A stretch of DNA of 64,000 nucleotides, from NCBI GenBank assembly GCA_047974745.1, contig JBKECO010000005.1, positions 62,001-126,000 on the forward strand, in the 5' to 3' direction. This document shows, piece after piece, positions 53,870-63,393 of the stretch (the first letter of the stretch is position 1; every line of letters starts with the position of its first letter). The notes under the pieces were generated by a model. That model ran no database searches. It had not been told where the DNA came from and worked only from the letters and a program-made list of their open reading frames with translations. The position numbers were made by a program, and so were the translations under genes. Source of the stretch: JBKECO01 sp047974745. GTDB taxonomy: Bacteria > Bacillota > Clostridia > Lachnospirales > Lachnospiraceae.

Positions 53870-54484
53870 ATGAGATGTTATTTTATTGTGATTTTACTTT
53901 CAGTTATACTGTTATCAGGCTGTAGAGGATCGGAAACTGAGTTCATCAGTGACATGGAACCAACAGCTTCTGCCCAGAATACTGAAACAGATGATTTATA
54001 TAGCAGTAAACTGGAAGAAGAAACAGCTTCCCTGGTCACAGTGACCGAGGAAGACTGTTTTATTTACATATGCGGAGCTGTACACTCACCCGGTGTTTAC
54101 AAGGTCTCACCGGGAAGCAGAGTGTTTGAAGTAATTTCTCTGGCTGGTGGACTGCAAGAGGACGCCAGTGCAGAAAGCATTAATCAGGCTGATCAAGTCA
54201 TGGACGGACAAATGATCCGAATCTATACTCAGGATGAAATGATCGAAAGACCATCTGTCGGATCGAATGAGCCTGATGAAAGAACAGACACACTTATAAA
54301 TATCAATGAAGCATCAAAGGAACAGCTCATGCAGCTGCCTGGGATCGGGGAGTCTAAAGCGGACAGTATCATTGAATACCGATCGAATGTAGGTCAGTTC
54401 GACACAGTGGAAGATATAAAAAATATTGCTGGGATCAAAGATGGTGTGTATACAAAAATAAAAGATAAAATAACTGTTGATTGA
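53870..54484 (+). CDS. comEA: ComEA-like DNA-binding lipoprotein (SLBB + helix-hairpin-helix)
   Basis: 204 residues. The N-terminus ends in a lipobox, ILLSGC with Cys18, so it should be a lipoprotein; typical ComEA proteins have an uncleaved membrane helix. A flexible acidic part precedes an SLBB domain (about 80-130: FIYICGAVHSPGVYKVSPGSR, NQADQVMDGQMIRIY) and a C-terminal HhH DNA-binding domain (about 145-203: NINEASKEQLMQLPGIGESK, YRSNVGQFDTVEDI). ComEA binds incoming DNA outside the membrane and hands it to ComEC. AAGGAG lies 9 nt before ATG 53870. The response regulator gene starts 9 bp later. Confidence 0.88.
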   Translation: MRCYFIVILLSVILLSGCRGSETEFISDMEPTASAQNTETDDLYSSKLEEETASLVTVTEEDCFIYICGAVHSPGVYKVSPGSRVFEVISLAGGLQEDASAESINQADQVMDGQMIRIYTQDEMIERPSVGSNEPDERTDTLININEASKEQLMQLPGIGESKADSIIEYRSNVGQFDTVEDIKNIAGIKDGVYTKIKDKITVD

Positions 54485-54493
54485 GGTGTGAAG

Positions 54494-55183
54494 ATGGCAA
54501 AAAAGGTTCTTGTGGTAGATGATGAAAAGTTAATTGTAAAAGGTATTCGATTCAGTCTCGAACAGGATGGAATGGAAGTGGATTGTGCATATGATGGTGA
54601 TGAGGCTCTGAAGATGGCAACTGAGAATCAATATGACATCATTCTACTTGACATCATGCTTCCTAAGATGGACGGGTTCGAAGTTTGTCAGCACATAAGA
54701 GAATTCTCTACGGTTCCAATTGTAATGCTGACTGCAAAGGGCGATGATATGGATAAGATCCTTGGCCTGGAATACGGTGCGGATGATTACATCACGAAGC
54801 CTTTTAATATATTGGAAGTGAAAGCCAGAATCAAGGCAATCATCAGAAGAACATCTCAGAATGAAACGAGAAATGATAAGAACGCCATATTGGTCAGTGG
54901 GGATTTAAAGATGGATGGAGTGAACAGAAGACTCTTCATTCAGGATAATGAGATCAATCTGACTGCAAAAGAGTTCGATCTTCTCGAACTACTAGTCACG
55001 AATCCAAATAAAGTATATAGCAGAGAGGATCTGCTAAACCTTGTCTGGGGTTATGAATATCCCGGAGATGTTCGCACAGTGGATGTACATGTCCGAAGAC
55101 TGCGGGAAAAGGTAGAGCAGAATCCAAGCGAGCCAAGGTATGTGCACACAAAGTGGGGCGTAGGATATTATTACAAGAATTAA
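54494..55183 (+). CDS. OmpR/PhoB family response regulator (WalR-like)
   Basis: 229 residues. The receiver domain has VDDEK, the phosphoacceptor Asp53 in ILLDIMLPKMDGFEVC, MLTAKGD and DYITKPF. The C-terminal winged helix has LTAKEFDLLELLV and VDVHVRRLREKVE. The receiver resembles WalR/VicR of Bacillus. GAGGTG lies 5 nt before the ATG at 54494. It is followed by its cognate kinase. Confidence 0.93.
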   Translation: MAKKVLVVDDEKLIVKGIRFSLEQDGMEVDCAYDGDEALKMATENQYDIILLDIMLPKMDGFEVCQHIREFSTVPIVMLTAKGDDMDKILGLEYGADDYITKPFNILEVKARIKAIIRRTSQNETRNDKNAILVSGDLKMDGVNRRLFIQDNEINLTAKEFDLLELLVTNPNKVYSREDLLNLVWGYEYPGDVRTVDVHVRRLREKVEQNPSEPRYVHTKWGVGYYYKN

Positions 55184-55205
55184 TCAGGACAGATAGGAAA
55201 GTATA

Positions 55206-56636
55206 ATGTCAGTCAGAAAAACAATTATGAAATTGATCAAAAGTCTGCGATTCAGACTGGTTCTGATCTTGATTCTGATCGGAATTCTTCCGAGTATATT
55301 TATCAGATTTGGAGTTCTGAAGTATTATGAGCAGCACGCTATAGAGAATCGAATAATTGCCGTAATCAGTCAGGGCAACCTGCTGGCCAGCCAAATTTTA
55401 AAAAGTAATTATATTGAAAATACTGAATCAGAAGTCATTAGTACAGAACTGATACAGATATCCAATATTTACGATGGCAGAATTTTACTGATCAACAGCA
55501 GTTTTAATATTATTAAGGATACCTATGATATTGATACCGGAAAAACAATCATCTCGGAAGAAGTAATATTGAGTTTTGAAGGACAGGAAATTACGATTTA
55601 CGATTCAGAAAATTCCTATATTGAATTGACGATTCCTTTGACAGATGTGGATACCCAGGAAATCATAGGGGTGCTTTTATTTAGTGTATCCACAGATGAT
55701 ATTCTTTTTATGCTTGATTCACTTGAAAACGTCGCTCTGATATTAGGTCTGATCAGTACGACACTAGTCGCTTTTTTAGCTGGTCTGATTTCAATTCGGT
55801 TGATCAATCCCTTTGCTAGAATGTCCAAAGCAATCATTGAGATACAGAACGGATACGACAAGGAACTAAATATCAATTCCTATTCTGAGACTGAAGAGAT
55901 CTCGTATCGCTTCAATCAGCTGTTCAATCGAATGAAACTGATCGATGAATCAAGAGCAGAATTTGTATCGAATGTCTCTCATGAATTAAAGACACCTCTT
56001 ACCTCAATGAAGGTACTTGCAGATTCACTGGTAGCGATGGGAGATGTCCCAAATGAATTGTACAAGGATTTTATGATTGATATTGGAAATGAAATCGACA
56101 GAGAAACAAAGATCATCAACGATCTGCTTTCCCTTGTCAGAATGGATAAGGCGGCTGGAGATCTAAATATCTCAGAAGTCAATATTAATGAATTGATGGA
56201 ACAGATTCTCAAACGCTTGCGGCCTATTGCTGATAAGCAGAATGTGGAACTAATCCTGGAAAGTTTTCGTCCTGTTACAGCAGAAGTTGATGAAGTAAAA
56301 TTATCCCTTGCAATATCAAATTTAATTGAAAATGCAATTAAGTACAATAAATCAGAGGGATGGGTCAGAGTTATGCTGAATGCTGATCATCAGTATTTCT
56401 ACATTAAGGTAGAGGATACGGGAATCGGTATTCCAGAGGAATACCTGGATCATATCTACGAACGCTTTTATCGTGTGGATAAGTCTCATTCCAGAGAAAT
56501 TGGCGGCACAGGGCTTGGCCTTGCAATTACAAGAAATGCGGTTCTAATGCATCGAGGTGCGATTAAAGTATTCAGTACGGAAGGGGAAGGAACAATATTC
56601 AATATTAGAATCCCCCTGACCTACATGTCGTCATAG
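55206..56636 (+). CDS. Two-component sensor histidine kinase
   Basis: 476 residues. TM1 (about 17-37), an extracytoplasmic sensor of about 130 residues, TM2 (about 174-198), HAMP, then HisKA with the phosphoacceptor His259 in FVSNVSHELKTPLTS and a HATPase with NLIENAIKYNKSEG, VEDTGIGIPEEY, YRVDKSHSREIGGTGLGLA. The overall plan matches WalK-type kinases but no PAS domain is obvious. It lies between the regulator and a GerMN lipoprotein, which may tune its signal. Confidence 0.93.
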   Translation: MSVRKTIMKLIKSLRFRLVLILILIGILPSIFIRFGVLKYYEQHAIENRIIAVISQGNLLASQILKSNYIENTESEVISTELIQISNIYDGRILLINSSFNIIKDTYDIDTGKTIISEEVILSFEGQEITIYDSENSYIELTIPLTDVDTQEIIGVLLFSVSTDDILFMLDSLENVALILGLISTTLVAFLAGLISIRLINPFARMSKAIIEIQNGYDKELNINSYSETEEISYRFNQLFNRMKLIDESRAEFVSNVSHELKTPLTSMKVLADSLVAMGDVPNELYKDFMIDIGNEIDRETKIINDLLSLVRMDKAAGDLNISEVNINELMEQILKRLRPIADKQNVELILESFRPVTAEVDEVKLSLAISNLIENAIKYNKSEGWVRVMLNADHQYFYIKVEDTGIGIPEEYLDHIYERFYRVDKSHSREIGGTGLGLAITRNAVLMHRGAIKVFSTEGEGTIFNIRIPLTYMSS

Positions 56637-56647
56637 GAGGTGCAGCA

Positions 56648-57637
56648 ATGAAAAAAATGAGAACGATACTTATGGGTCCTCTTATATTGTTGCTGGTGTT
56701 GCTCTCGTCAGGGTGTTCCGAAGAGGAAGACACAGGAACTTATAAAGTAAATTACTTGAATAAGGACATGACGAAAATCGTCAGCCGTGGCTATACCCCC
56801 CAGGCAGAAGATGGTGACACAGATGCCCTTGTGAAGGAGCTTCTGGATATCATGTCAACAGATTCCGGTGATATCGAGTACAAAAGAGCAATCCCGTCCA
56901 CTGTGGATCTGAACAGTTATGAACTGGAAGAAAATGGGACACTTACCTTGTTTTTTGGCCAAAATTACTATACCATGAATTCCACAACTGAGGTATTGTC
57001 AAGGGCAGCAATCGTACGAACCCTTTCTCAGGTCGAAGGAATAGAAGGGCTGCAGTTCTATGCCGGAGATCAGCCCCTTAATGATCAAAGTGGACTGCCT
57101 GTTGGTATCATGACAAGGGACAGTTTCATCGAGAATCCCGGAAAACAGATCAATACAATCCAGCAAACAGAACTGGTGCTGTATTTTGCGGATTTAGAGG
57201 GGAGTGGCCTTGTAGAAGAAAGACAGGATGTCCATTACAGCAGTAATATTTCCTTAGAAAAACTGGTCATGGAGCATTTGCTGGAGGGACCGCAAGGAGA
57301 TATAGGACAAAGTGCGATTCCTGCTGGTACAAAGATTTTAAGCATTAACGTACAGGATGGAGTCTGCTATGTTGGTTTGGATAAAACCTTTATAAATAAT
57401 CAGAACTATGAAATTGAAGAAGGCGTCGTAATCTATTCGATCGTCAATTCACTTTGTGAACTTCCATCAATATCAAAGGTTCAAATTTCTGTAAATGGAG
57501 ATACGGATCTGATGTACAGAGAAAAATTTTCACTTAACGAACTCTATATCAGTGATCCTTCCTATATTAAGAGCATAGAATCTGCAACAATAAAAATCGA
57601 TGATGTAGAGGTGACCGATCTAAATGACAGCGAGTAG
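56648..57637 (+). CDS. GerMN-domain lipoprotein
   Basis: 329 residues, with an N-terminal signal ending LLSSGC (Cys23). Two GerMN (sporulation/germination) domains follow, about 60-150 (DALVKELLDIMS, YELEENGTLTLFF, EVLSRAAIVRTLSQV) and about 190-300 (ELVLYFADLEGSGLVEE, EKLVMEHLLEGPQ, VVIYSIVNSLCELPSISKVQ). GerMN lipoproteins occur in spore germination and in LpqB, the partner of the MtrAB two-component system of actinobacteria. The order regulator-kinase-GerMN lipoprotein here is the same, so it may act on the kinase. The last 14 bp overlap comEC. Confidence 0.87.
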   Translation: MKKMRTILMGPLILLLVLLSSGCSEEEDTGTYKVNYLNKDMTKIVSRGYTPQAEDGDTDALVKELLDIMSTDSGDIEYKRAIPSTVDLNSYELEENGTLTLFFGQNYYTMNSTTEVLSRAAIVRTLSQVEGIEGLQFYAGDQPLNDQSGLPVGIMTRDSFIENPGKQINTIQQTELVLYFADLEGSGLVEERQDVHYSSNISLEKLVMEHLLEGPQGDIGQSAIPAGTKILSINVQDGVCYVGLDKTFINNQNYEIEEGVVIYSIVNSLCELPSISKVQISVNGDTDLMYREKFSLNELYISDPSYIKSIESATIKIDDVEVTDLNDSE

Positions 57638-59996
57638 AAGACCAGCTGTTTTCCTGGCTCTCTCTTTTCTGCTTGCAACTTTACAAGTGCTATATGATAC
57701 CTTACTATTTGGGGGGGTTTTTATAGGATTGTTGTTTTATTCTGTGATAGGGTCAAGGAATTTAAAAATTCGCTCGGATCGAATAAAACAACAGGCATAT
57801 TGTGTATTGATGTTGGTATTGTATCTGGTTGCAGTTATGAACTGCACCAGAGTACAATATCAAAACAATAGGATACAGACTATCCTTTCCAAAATGTCTG
57901 ATATCAAAGTACAGGGAGTCGTTTCCAGCAGAGAAGAAAACGGCGATCGATATAAATACTATCTTAAGAACTGCCTGATCTATGGAAATCAGAAGGTTAC
58001 GTGTAATAAAATTCTATTATATCTGGATTCCGGATCCTATTCTTCCGGAGATACACTAATTGTAACAGGAAAAGTAAGCCCATTTCGTGAACCTAGAAAT
58101 CAGGGGGAAATGAATGAAGAGCTGTATTATAGAAGTCTCGGAATTTCGTTACGTTGTTTTGGAGAAACCGTTATTAGGCACTCAGGGAAAGTGAATCACT
58201 TTAATGAGATGCTTTTTTCTGTACGCTTACAAATAACTGAAATCATCCATGCATCCTTAGAGAGGGATCAAGCTCAAGTGTTATCTTCCATGTTACTTGG
58301 AAATCCAATCAGTGCAGATAACGAATTAAAGCTGCTTTTTCAAAAGGCTGGAATATCACATATTCTTGCGATATCTGGGCTGCATCTTTCAATTATTGGA
58401 ATAGGGGTATTTAAGTTATTAAAAAAAAGAGCAGGATTTTTCCTGTCTGTAATCACCACAGTTTCAATTATTTATTGCTATATTCTGCTGACTGGCTTCA
58501 AGATTTCAGCACTTCGCGCAGGAATTATGCTTGCAGTCTATCTGTATTCACAATACCAAGGAAGATCCTACGATCTACTGTCTGCACTGTCATTGGCAAT
58601 GATCCTTCTGCTATCTGAAAATCCCTATCTGATACAAAGCTCTGGATTTCTCTTATCAATACTTGCTGTGACAGGAATAGGAACGGCTGGTCTCATGTTC
58701 GAGAACATGTCAGGCAAAGATAACGATCAGGCAGATCTTAATATAACGAAGCATAAAAAAGAGAGGAGATTAAAATTCAAACGAAGTCTCATGACCGGAA
58801 TATGGATTCAGCTGTTCCTGCTTCCCTGTCTTTCGTATTTCTATTTCGAGACAGCGGTCTACGCAGTATTGCTGAATCTGATCGTGATTCCCCTCATGGG
58901 GGTGCTGATTACTGTTAGTATAATTGGAGTCACGATCTTGCTTTTGCTCCCAATGCCTAGCAGGGCGATCCTGCTGCCTTCTGCACTGATTCTAGAACTG
59001 TTTAAACAGATTGCTGAAATTACATCAAAGCTGCCAATGTCCGTGTTGGTGATTGGCAGACCAAATATACCCTCAATTTTGTTCTGGTATGGAGTGCTCC
59101 TTTTATTATTTTTGTTTATACGCTATCTTTACCAGCCAACATCAGTGCATCGTATTGTATTATTTGCATTCCTGCTTGTGTTTCCAGTGCAGATTTTTTT
59201 ATTGAGCAGACACACAGAAGAAATCACACTCCTTGATGTAGGGCAGGGTGATGGGATCTATGTCTCCACAGGAAGCGGAGAGCATGTTATGATCGATGGA
59301 GGAAGTACAAGTGAAAAAAAGGTCGGAACCTATAGGATTCTTCCATTTTTAAAGTCAAGGGGAATCCCTCAAATAGACTATTGGTTCTTATCACATGGTG
59401 ATGAGGATCATACCAGTGGCTTTTATGAGATTGCTGGATCTGGATATCCGATCAAGACTGTACTTATCTCAGAGTATATGAAAAAGGATTCGTCCTATGA
59501 TGATCTGATCACAATCTGTCAAGCATATAAGATTCAGGTCGTGCAAATGCAATGTGGTTCCAAATTATCCTCAGATCAATGGCAAATGGAAGCCATATTT
59601 CCAAATACAGACAGTCAGGTCAAGGATAGAAATTCAGGGTCGCTGGTTCTGCTGTACGAAGGCATGGGAGTGAAGGCTCTTTTTACAGGAGATATCTCGT
59701 CAGCAGAGGAGGAACTGCTTTTAGATGAAAGGTTTACAGATATCAACATTCTTAAATCCGCCCATCATGGATCCGATACTTCAAATTCAGATGAATTCCT
59801 ATCCCTTGTTTCACCAGATATTACACTGATATCCTGCGGAAAAGATAATCCATACAATCATCCAGGGGCGGGTGCTTTAGAACGTATCGTAACCAATAGC
59901 AGCAAGGTGTACAACACTATGGAGACGGGACAGATCACAATTCAAAAGGATATGAAAATAGAGATCTTTCTTAAGAAAGATGGCATGGAGGACTAA
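57624..59996 (+). CDS. comEC: ComEC/Rec2 family DNA uptake channel protein
   Basis: 790 residues. Several N-terminal membrane spans and an OB-like domain (about 90-185) lead to the competence domain (about 215-500: AQVLSSMLLGN, AGISHILAISGLHLSI, many spans). The C-terminal metallo-beta-lactamase-like domain (about 535-790) has DVGQGDGIYV, LSHGDEDHTSG, LFTGDIS and SAHHGSDTSNS. ComEC moves single-stranded DNA across the membrane. It starts inside the GerMN lipoprotein gene, with GAGGTG 10 nt upstream. Confidence 0.93.
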   Translation: MTASRRPAVFLALSFLLATLQVLYDTLLFGGVFIGLLFYSVIGSRNLKIRSDRIKQQAYCVLMLVLYLVAVMNCTRVQYQNNRIQTILSKMSDIKVQGVVSSREENGDRYKYYLKNCLIYGNQKVTCNKILLYLDSGSYSSGDTLIVTGKVSPFREPRNQGEMNEELYYRSLGISLRCFGETVIRHSGKVNHFNEMLFSVRLQITEIIHASLERDQAQVLSSMLLGNPISADNELKLLFQKAGISHILAISGLHLSIIGIGVFKLLKKRAGFFLSVITTVSIIYCYILLTGFKISALRAGIMLAVYLYSQYQGRSYDLLSALSLAMILLLSENPYLIQSSGFLLSILAVTGIGTAGLMFENMSGKDNDQADLNITKHKKERRLKFKRSLMTGIWIQLFLLPCLSYFYFETAVYAVLLNLIVIPLMGVLITVSIIGVTILLLLPMPSRAILLPSALILELFKQIAEITSKLPMSVLVIGRPNIPSILFWYGVLLLLFLFIRYLYQPTSVHRIVLFAFLLVFPVQIFLLSRHTEEITLLDVGQGDGIYVSTGSGEHVMIDGGSTSEKKVGTYRILPFLKSRGIPQIDYWFLSHGDEDHTSGFYEIAGSGYPIKTVLISEYMKKDSSYDDLITICQAYKIQVVQMQCGSKLSSDQWQMEAIFPNTDSQVKDRNSGSLVLLYEGMGVKALFTGDISSAEEELLLDERFTDINILKSAHHGSDTSNSDEFLSLVSPDITLISCGKDNPYNHPGAGALERIVTNSSKVYNTMETGQITIQKDMKIEIFLKKDGMED

Positions 59997-60070
59997 AATG
60001 GAATTGACTTATTTTGAAAAATCGGTAAGAATAAATCATATGCAAATGACAAAGTTGGGATGATGATGAA

Positions 60071-61051
60071 ATGAAAACAATAGATGAAGATATTAAAAAA
60101 AATGAATTTCGGAAGTGCTATTTATTTTTTGGTGAAGAAGATTATTTGAAAAAGCAATATAAGGAAAAGCTGCTTGCAGCACTGATCGATAGAAAGGACA
60201 ACATGAATTTTACGACCTTTCAGGGAAAGAACAGCTCTGCCAATTCAATGATCGATCTATCAGAGACCATGCCGTTCTTAAGTGAACGACGTGTCATATT
60301 AGTTGAGGACAGTGGATTTTTCAAGAGTTCCAATGATGAGCTGGCTCAGTATCTTGGGTCGGTTCCTGATACATCCTGCCTGCTTTTTGTTGAAACCGAA
60401 ATTGACAAGCGAACGAAAACATACAAAGCCGTAAGAAATCATGGAGCAGTCGTAGAATTTGCAAGACAGGATGAGACAATTTTAATAAAATGGATCTTGA
60501 GCAAAATAAAACGGGAGAAAAAGAACATCTCGGAAGCTGCGATCCAGCTATTTTTATCGAGAACTGGTTCGGACATGAGTAATATCGACCGTGAGCTTGA
60601 GAAACTGTTCTGCTATACATTAAATAAAGATGTGATTGGACTGTCAGATGTTGCTGAAATTACAACAGAACGCATTCAGAATAAGATTTTTGATATGGTT
60701 GATGCCCTTGCTGTACATAATAAAAATCTTGCACTGAATTTATATTACGATCTCTTGTCTCTGAAGGAGCCACCAATGAGGATCTTATTTCTGATCACGA
60801 GGCAGTTTCGATTACTGGCACTCGTCAAGGAAATGGGGTTGCAGCAAAGATCGAATGCCAAAGCAGCAAAAGCGGCTGGAGTTCCGGAATTTGCGATTCG
60901 TAAATTACAGATTCAGGCAAAAAACTATTCCAAAACAGAGATTCTCCAGATTTTATCAGACAGCATTGATGTGGAAGAAGCAGTAAAAACAGGAAAGCTG
61001 GATGAAAAAATGGCTGTAGAAATACTTTTAATCAAGTATGGAAAATCCTGA
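60071..61051 (+). CDS. holA: DNA polymerase III subunit delta
   Basis: A clamp-loader subunit of 326 residues, with KCYLFFGEEDYLKKQYKEKL, LPFLSERRVILVED, LFVETEIDKRTKTYK, GSDMSNIDRELEKL and QIYDMVDA-like NKIFDMVDALA, all placed as in HolA. It stands between comEC and rpsT, the usual order in Firmicutes. A possible promoter (TTGACT near 60004) lies in the 74-bp gap. The ribosome site is weak. Confidence 0.93.
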   Translation: MKTIDEDIKKNEFRKCYLFFGEEDYLKKQYKEKLLAALIDRKDNMNFTTFQGKNSSANSMIDLSETMPFLSERRVILVEDSGFFKSSNDELAQYLGSVPDTSCLLFVETEIDKRTKTYKAVRNHGAVVEFARQDETILIKWILSKIKREKKNISEAAIQLFLSRTGSDMSNIDRELEKLFCYTLNKDVIGLSDVAEITTERIQNKIFDMVDALAVHNKNLALNLYYDLLSLKEPPMRILFLITRQFRLLALVKEMGLQQRSNAKAAKAAGVPEFAIRKLQIQAKNYSKTEILQILSDSIDVEEAVKTGKLDEKMAVEILLIKYGKS

Positions 61052-61055
61052 CAAA

Positions 61056-61090
61056 AAAAAGAATCCGATGACGGTCGGATTCTTTTTGCT
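61056..61090. terminator. Bidirectional terminator between holA and rpsT
   Basis: 13-bp stem AAAAAGAATCCGA (61056-61068) / TCGGATTCTTTTT (61075-61087), 6-nt loop, A/T tracts on both sides. Confidence 0.92.
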
Positions 61091-61092
61091 GA

Positions 61093-61353
61093 TTAAAGTG
61101 CGTTAACAGCTTTTGTTAAACGGGATACTTTTCTTGCAGCATTGTTTTTGTGATAGATACCTTTGTTCGAAGCTTTTGTGATCAAGGAGATCGCATCTGT
61201 TAAAGCAGATGTAGCTTCTTCTTTATTTTCTGCAACAATAGCAGCATCAACTTTCTTTATTGCTGTTTTTACTTCAGACTTAATGGACTTGTTTCTTTCA
61301 GTCTTAGTCTTTGTTACTAAAATTCTTTTCTTAGCAGATTTAATGTTAGCCAA
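61093..61353 (-). CDS. rpsT: 30S ribosomal protein S20
   Basis: An 86-residue, basic small-subunit protein. It reads (M)ANIKSAKKRILVTKT and ends RKVSRLTKAVNAL, with the mid motif NKGIYHKNNAARK. The start is TTG at 61353, preceded by GGAGGTG; there is no ATG in reach, and the next residues ANIKSAKKR match S20 exactly. A non-ATG start with a strong ribosome site is typical of S20 genes. It faces holA and has its own promoter. Confidence 0.96.
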   Translation of the reverse strand: MANIKSAKKRILVTKTKTERNKSIKSEVKTAIKKVDAAIVAENKEEATSALTDAISLITKASNKGIYHKNNAARKVSRLTKAVNAL

Positions 61354-61444
61354 CCTGTACACCTCCAATTTTGGGATTGTTCTCGTTCATGATTGTTGTC
61401 ATTAAAGCCGGACACGGACGTTCTAATGCAAACATACAAATGAT

Positions 61445-61473
61445 ATTTTAGGCTAAAGAGGTGTGATTGTCAA
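61445..61473 (-). promoter_or_regulatory. Promoter of rpsT
   Basis: On the minus strand TTGACA (61473-61468) and TAAAAT (61450-61445), 17-bp spacer. The implied leader before the TTG start is about 85 nt. Confidence 0.75.
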
Positions 61474-61513
61474 TAGGAATCCGCTTATTTATCAATGGAA
61501 ATCCTTTTTTTTC

Positions 61514-61542
61514 TTGCGCATTCAATAAAAACTCCGTATAAT
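61514..61542 (+). promoter_or_regulatory. Promoter of lepA
   Basis: TTGCGC (61514-61519) and TATAAT (61537-61542), 17-bp spacer, 38 bp before the lepA ATG. Confidence 0.75.
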
Positions 61543-61580
61543 ATTTTAGAATGTAGTAAATTATGAATAGGAGGACGGCA

Positions 61581-63392
61581 ATGTCTTTTGATCAAAGGAA
61601 AATCAGAAATTTCTGTATTATTGCTCATATCGATCACGGCAAGTCTACACTGGCCGATCGAATTATAGAGAAAACAGGATTACTGACAAGTCGAGAGATG
61701 CAGGCTCAGATCCTGGACAATATGGAACTCGAGCGTGAGCGTGGGATCACGATTAAATCTCAGGCGGTCAGAATCATATATAAAGCGGATAATGGCGAAG
61801 AATACATCTTTAACCTGATCGATACACCGGGCCATGTGGATTTCAATTATGAAGTTTCAAGAAGCCTTGCTGCTTGTGATGGTGCGATTTTAGTGGTTGA
61901 TGCAGCACAGGGAGTAGAAGCACAGACACTTGCAAACGTATACCTTGCATTGGATCATGATCTAGATGTAATGCCGGTGATCAATAAGATCGATCTGCCA
62001 AGTGCACGACCAGAAGAAGTCAAAGAAGAAATCGAAGACATGATCGGAATCGATGCTTCGGATGCGCCACTCATTTCAGCAAAGACGGGTCAGAATATTG
62101 AAGAAGTCCTAGAGCAGATCGTTCAAAAAATACCTGCACCAAATGGAGATGCTTTAGCACCACTTCAGGCATTGATCTTTGATGCTGTCTATGATTCCTA
62201 CAAAGGAGTGATCGTATTCTGCAGATTTATGGAGGGTACATTACGTCCGGGTATGAAGATCAAAATGATGGCTACCGGTGCGAGCGCAGAGGTAGTGGAA
62301 GTGGGATATTTCGGTCCTGGTCAGTTCATTCCCTGTGAAGAACTTTCTGCGGGAATGGTCGGATATTTTACAGCCAGTATAAAGAATGTACGGGATACGA
62401 GAATTGGTGATACGGTAACGGACGCAAAAAATCCATGCGAGAAGGCTCTCCCGGGATATAAAAAGGTAAATCCGATGGTCTACTGTGGACTTTACCCAGC
62501 AGATAGTGCGAAATACCCAGATCTAAGAGATGCTTTGGAGAAACTGCAGATCAATGATGCGTCATTACAATATGAGCCGGAGACTTCCCTTGCTTTGGGC
62601 TTTGGTTTCCGATGTGGTTTTTTAGGACTTCTTCATCTAGAAATCATTCAAGAACGTTTGGAGCGAGAGTTCAATTTAGATCTTGTCACCACGGCTCCAG
62701 GAGTAATTTACAAAGTTTACAAGACCAATGGCGAGATGATTGCACTGACGAATCCATCCAATCTTCCGGATCCTTCGGAAATCGATTATATGGAAGAACC
62801 TATGGTCTCTGCTGAAATCATGGTACGAACTGAATATGTGGGAGCCATCATGACACTATGTCAGGAACGAAGGGGAATCTATCTGAGCATGGATTATGTA
62901 GAAGCCACGAGAGCACTGATCAAGTACGAACTTCCATTAAATGAAATTATCTATGATTTTTTTGATGCACTGAAATCCAGATCAAGAGGGTATGCATCCT
63001 TTGACTATGAGCTAAAAGGCTATGTGCGTTCCGAACTAGTCAAGCTGGATATACTTATTAATAAAGAAATGGTAGATGCCCTGTCCTTTATTGTATTTAG
63101 AGACAGTGCCTATGAGCGCGGCAGAAAAATGTGTGAAAAGTTGAAAGAAGAAATTCCAAGACATTTATTTGAAATTCCGATCCAGGCAGCCGTTGGAGGT
63201 AAGGTCATTGCGAGAGAAACTGTGAAGGCTATGAGAAAGGATGTTCTTGCTAAGTGCTACGGTGGTGATATTTCCCGAAAACGAAAGCTTCTTGAAAAGC
63301 AAAAAGAAGGAAAGAAAAGAATGCGCCAGGTAGGAAGTGTAGAAATTCCACAGGAAGCTTTTATGAGTGTACTAAAGCTGGATGAGGATTAA
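61581..63392 (+). CDS. lepA: Elongation factor 4 (LepA)
   Basis: A ribosome-associated GTPase of 603 residues. G1 AHIDHGKSTLADR, G3 DTPGHVDFNYE and G4 NKIDLP are intact, followed by domain II, EF-G-like domains and the LepA-specific C-terminus (GGDISRKRKLLEKQKEGKKRM, DED end). AGGAGG (61569-61574) is 6 nt before ATG 61581; an upstream in-frame ATG at 61563 precedes that site. hemW starts one base after the stop. Confidence 0.97.
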   Translation: MSFDQRKIRNFCIIAHIDHGKSTLADRIIEKTGLLTSREMQAQILDNMELERERGITIKSQAVRIIYKADNGEEYIFNLIDTPGHVDFNYEVSRSLAACDGAILVVDAAQGVEAQTLANVYLALDHDLDVMPVINKIDLPSARPEEVKEEIEDMIGIDASDAPLISAKTGQNIEEVLEQIVQKIPAPNGDALAPLQALIFDAVYDSYKGVIVFCRFMEGTLRPGMKIKMMATGASAEVVEVGYFGPGQFIPCEELSAGMVGYFTASIKNVRDTRIGDTVTDAKNPCEKALPGYKKVNPMVYCGLYPADSAKYPDLRDALEKLQINDASLQYEPETSLALGFGFRCGFLGLLHLEIIQERLEREFNLDLVTTAPGVIYKVYKTNGEMIALTNPSNLPDPSEIDYMEEPMVSAEIMVRTEYVGAIMTLCQERRGIYLSMDYVEATRALIKYELPLNEIIYDFFDALKSRSRGYASFDYELKGYVRSELVKLDILINKEMVDALSFIVFRDSAYERGRKMCEKLKEEIPRHLFEIPIQAAVGGKVIARETVKAMRKDVLAKCYGGDISRKRKLLEKQKEGKKRMRQVGSVEIPQEAFMSVLKLDED

Positions 63393-63393
63393 A

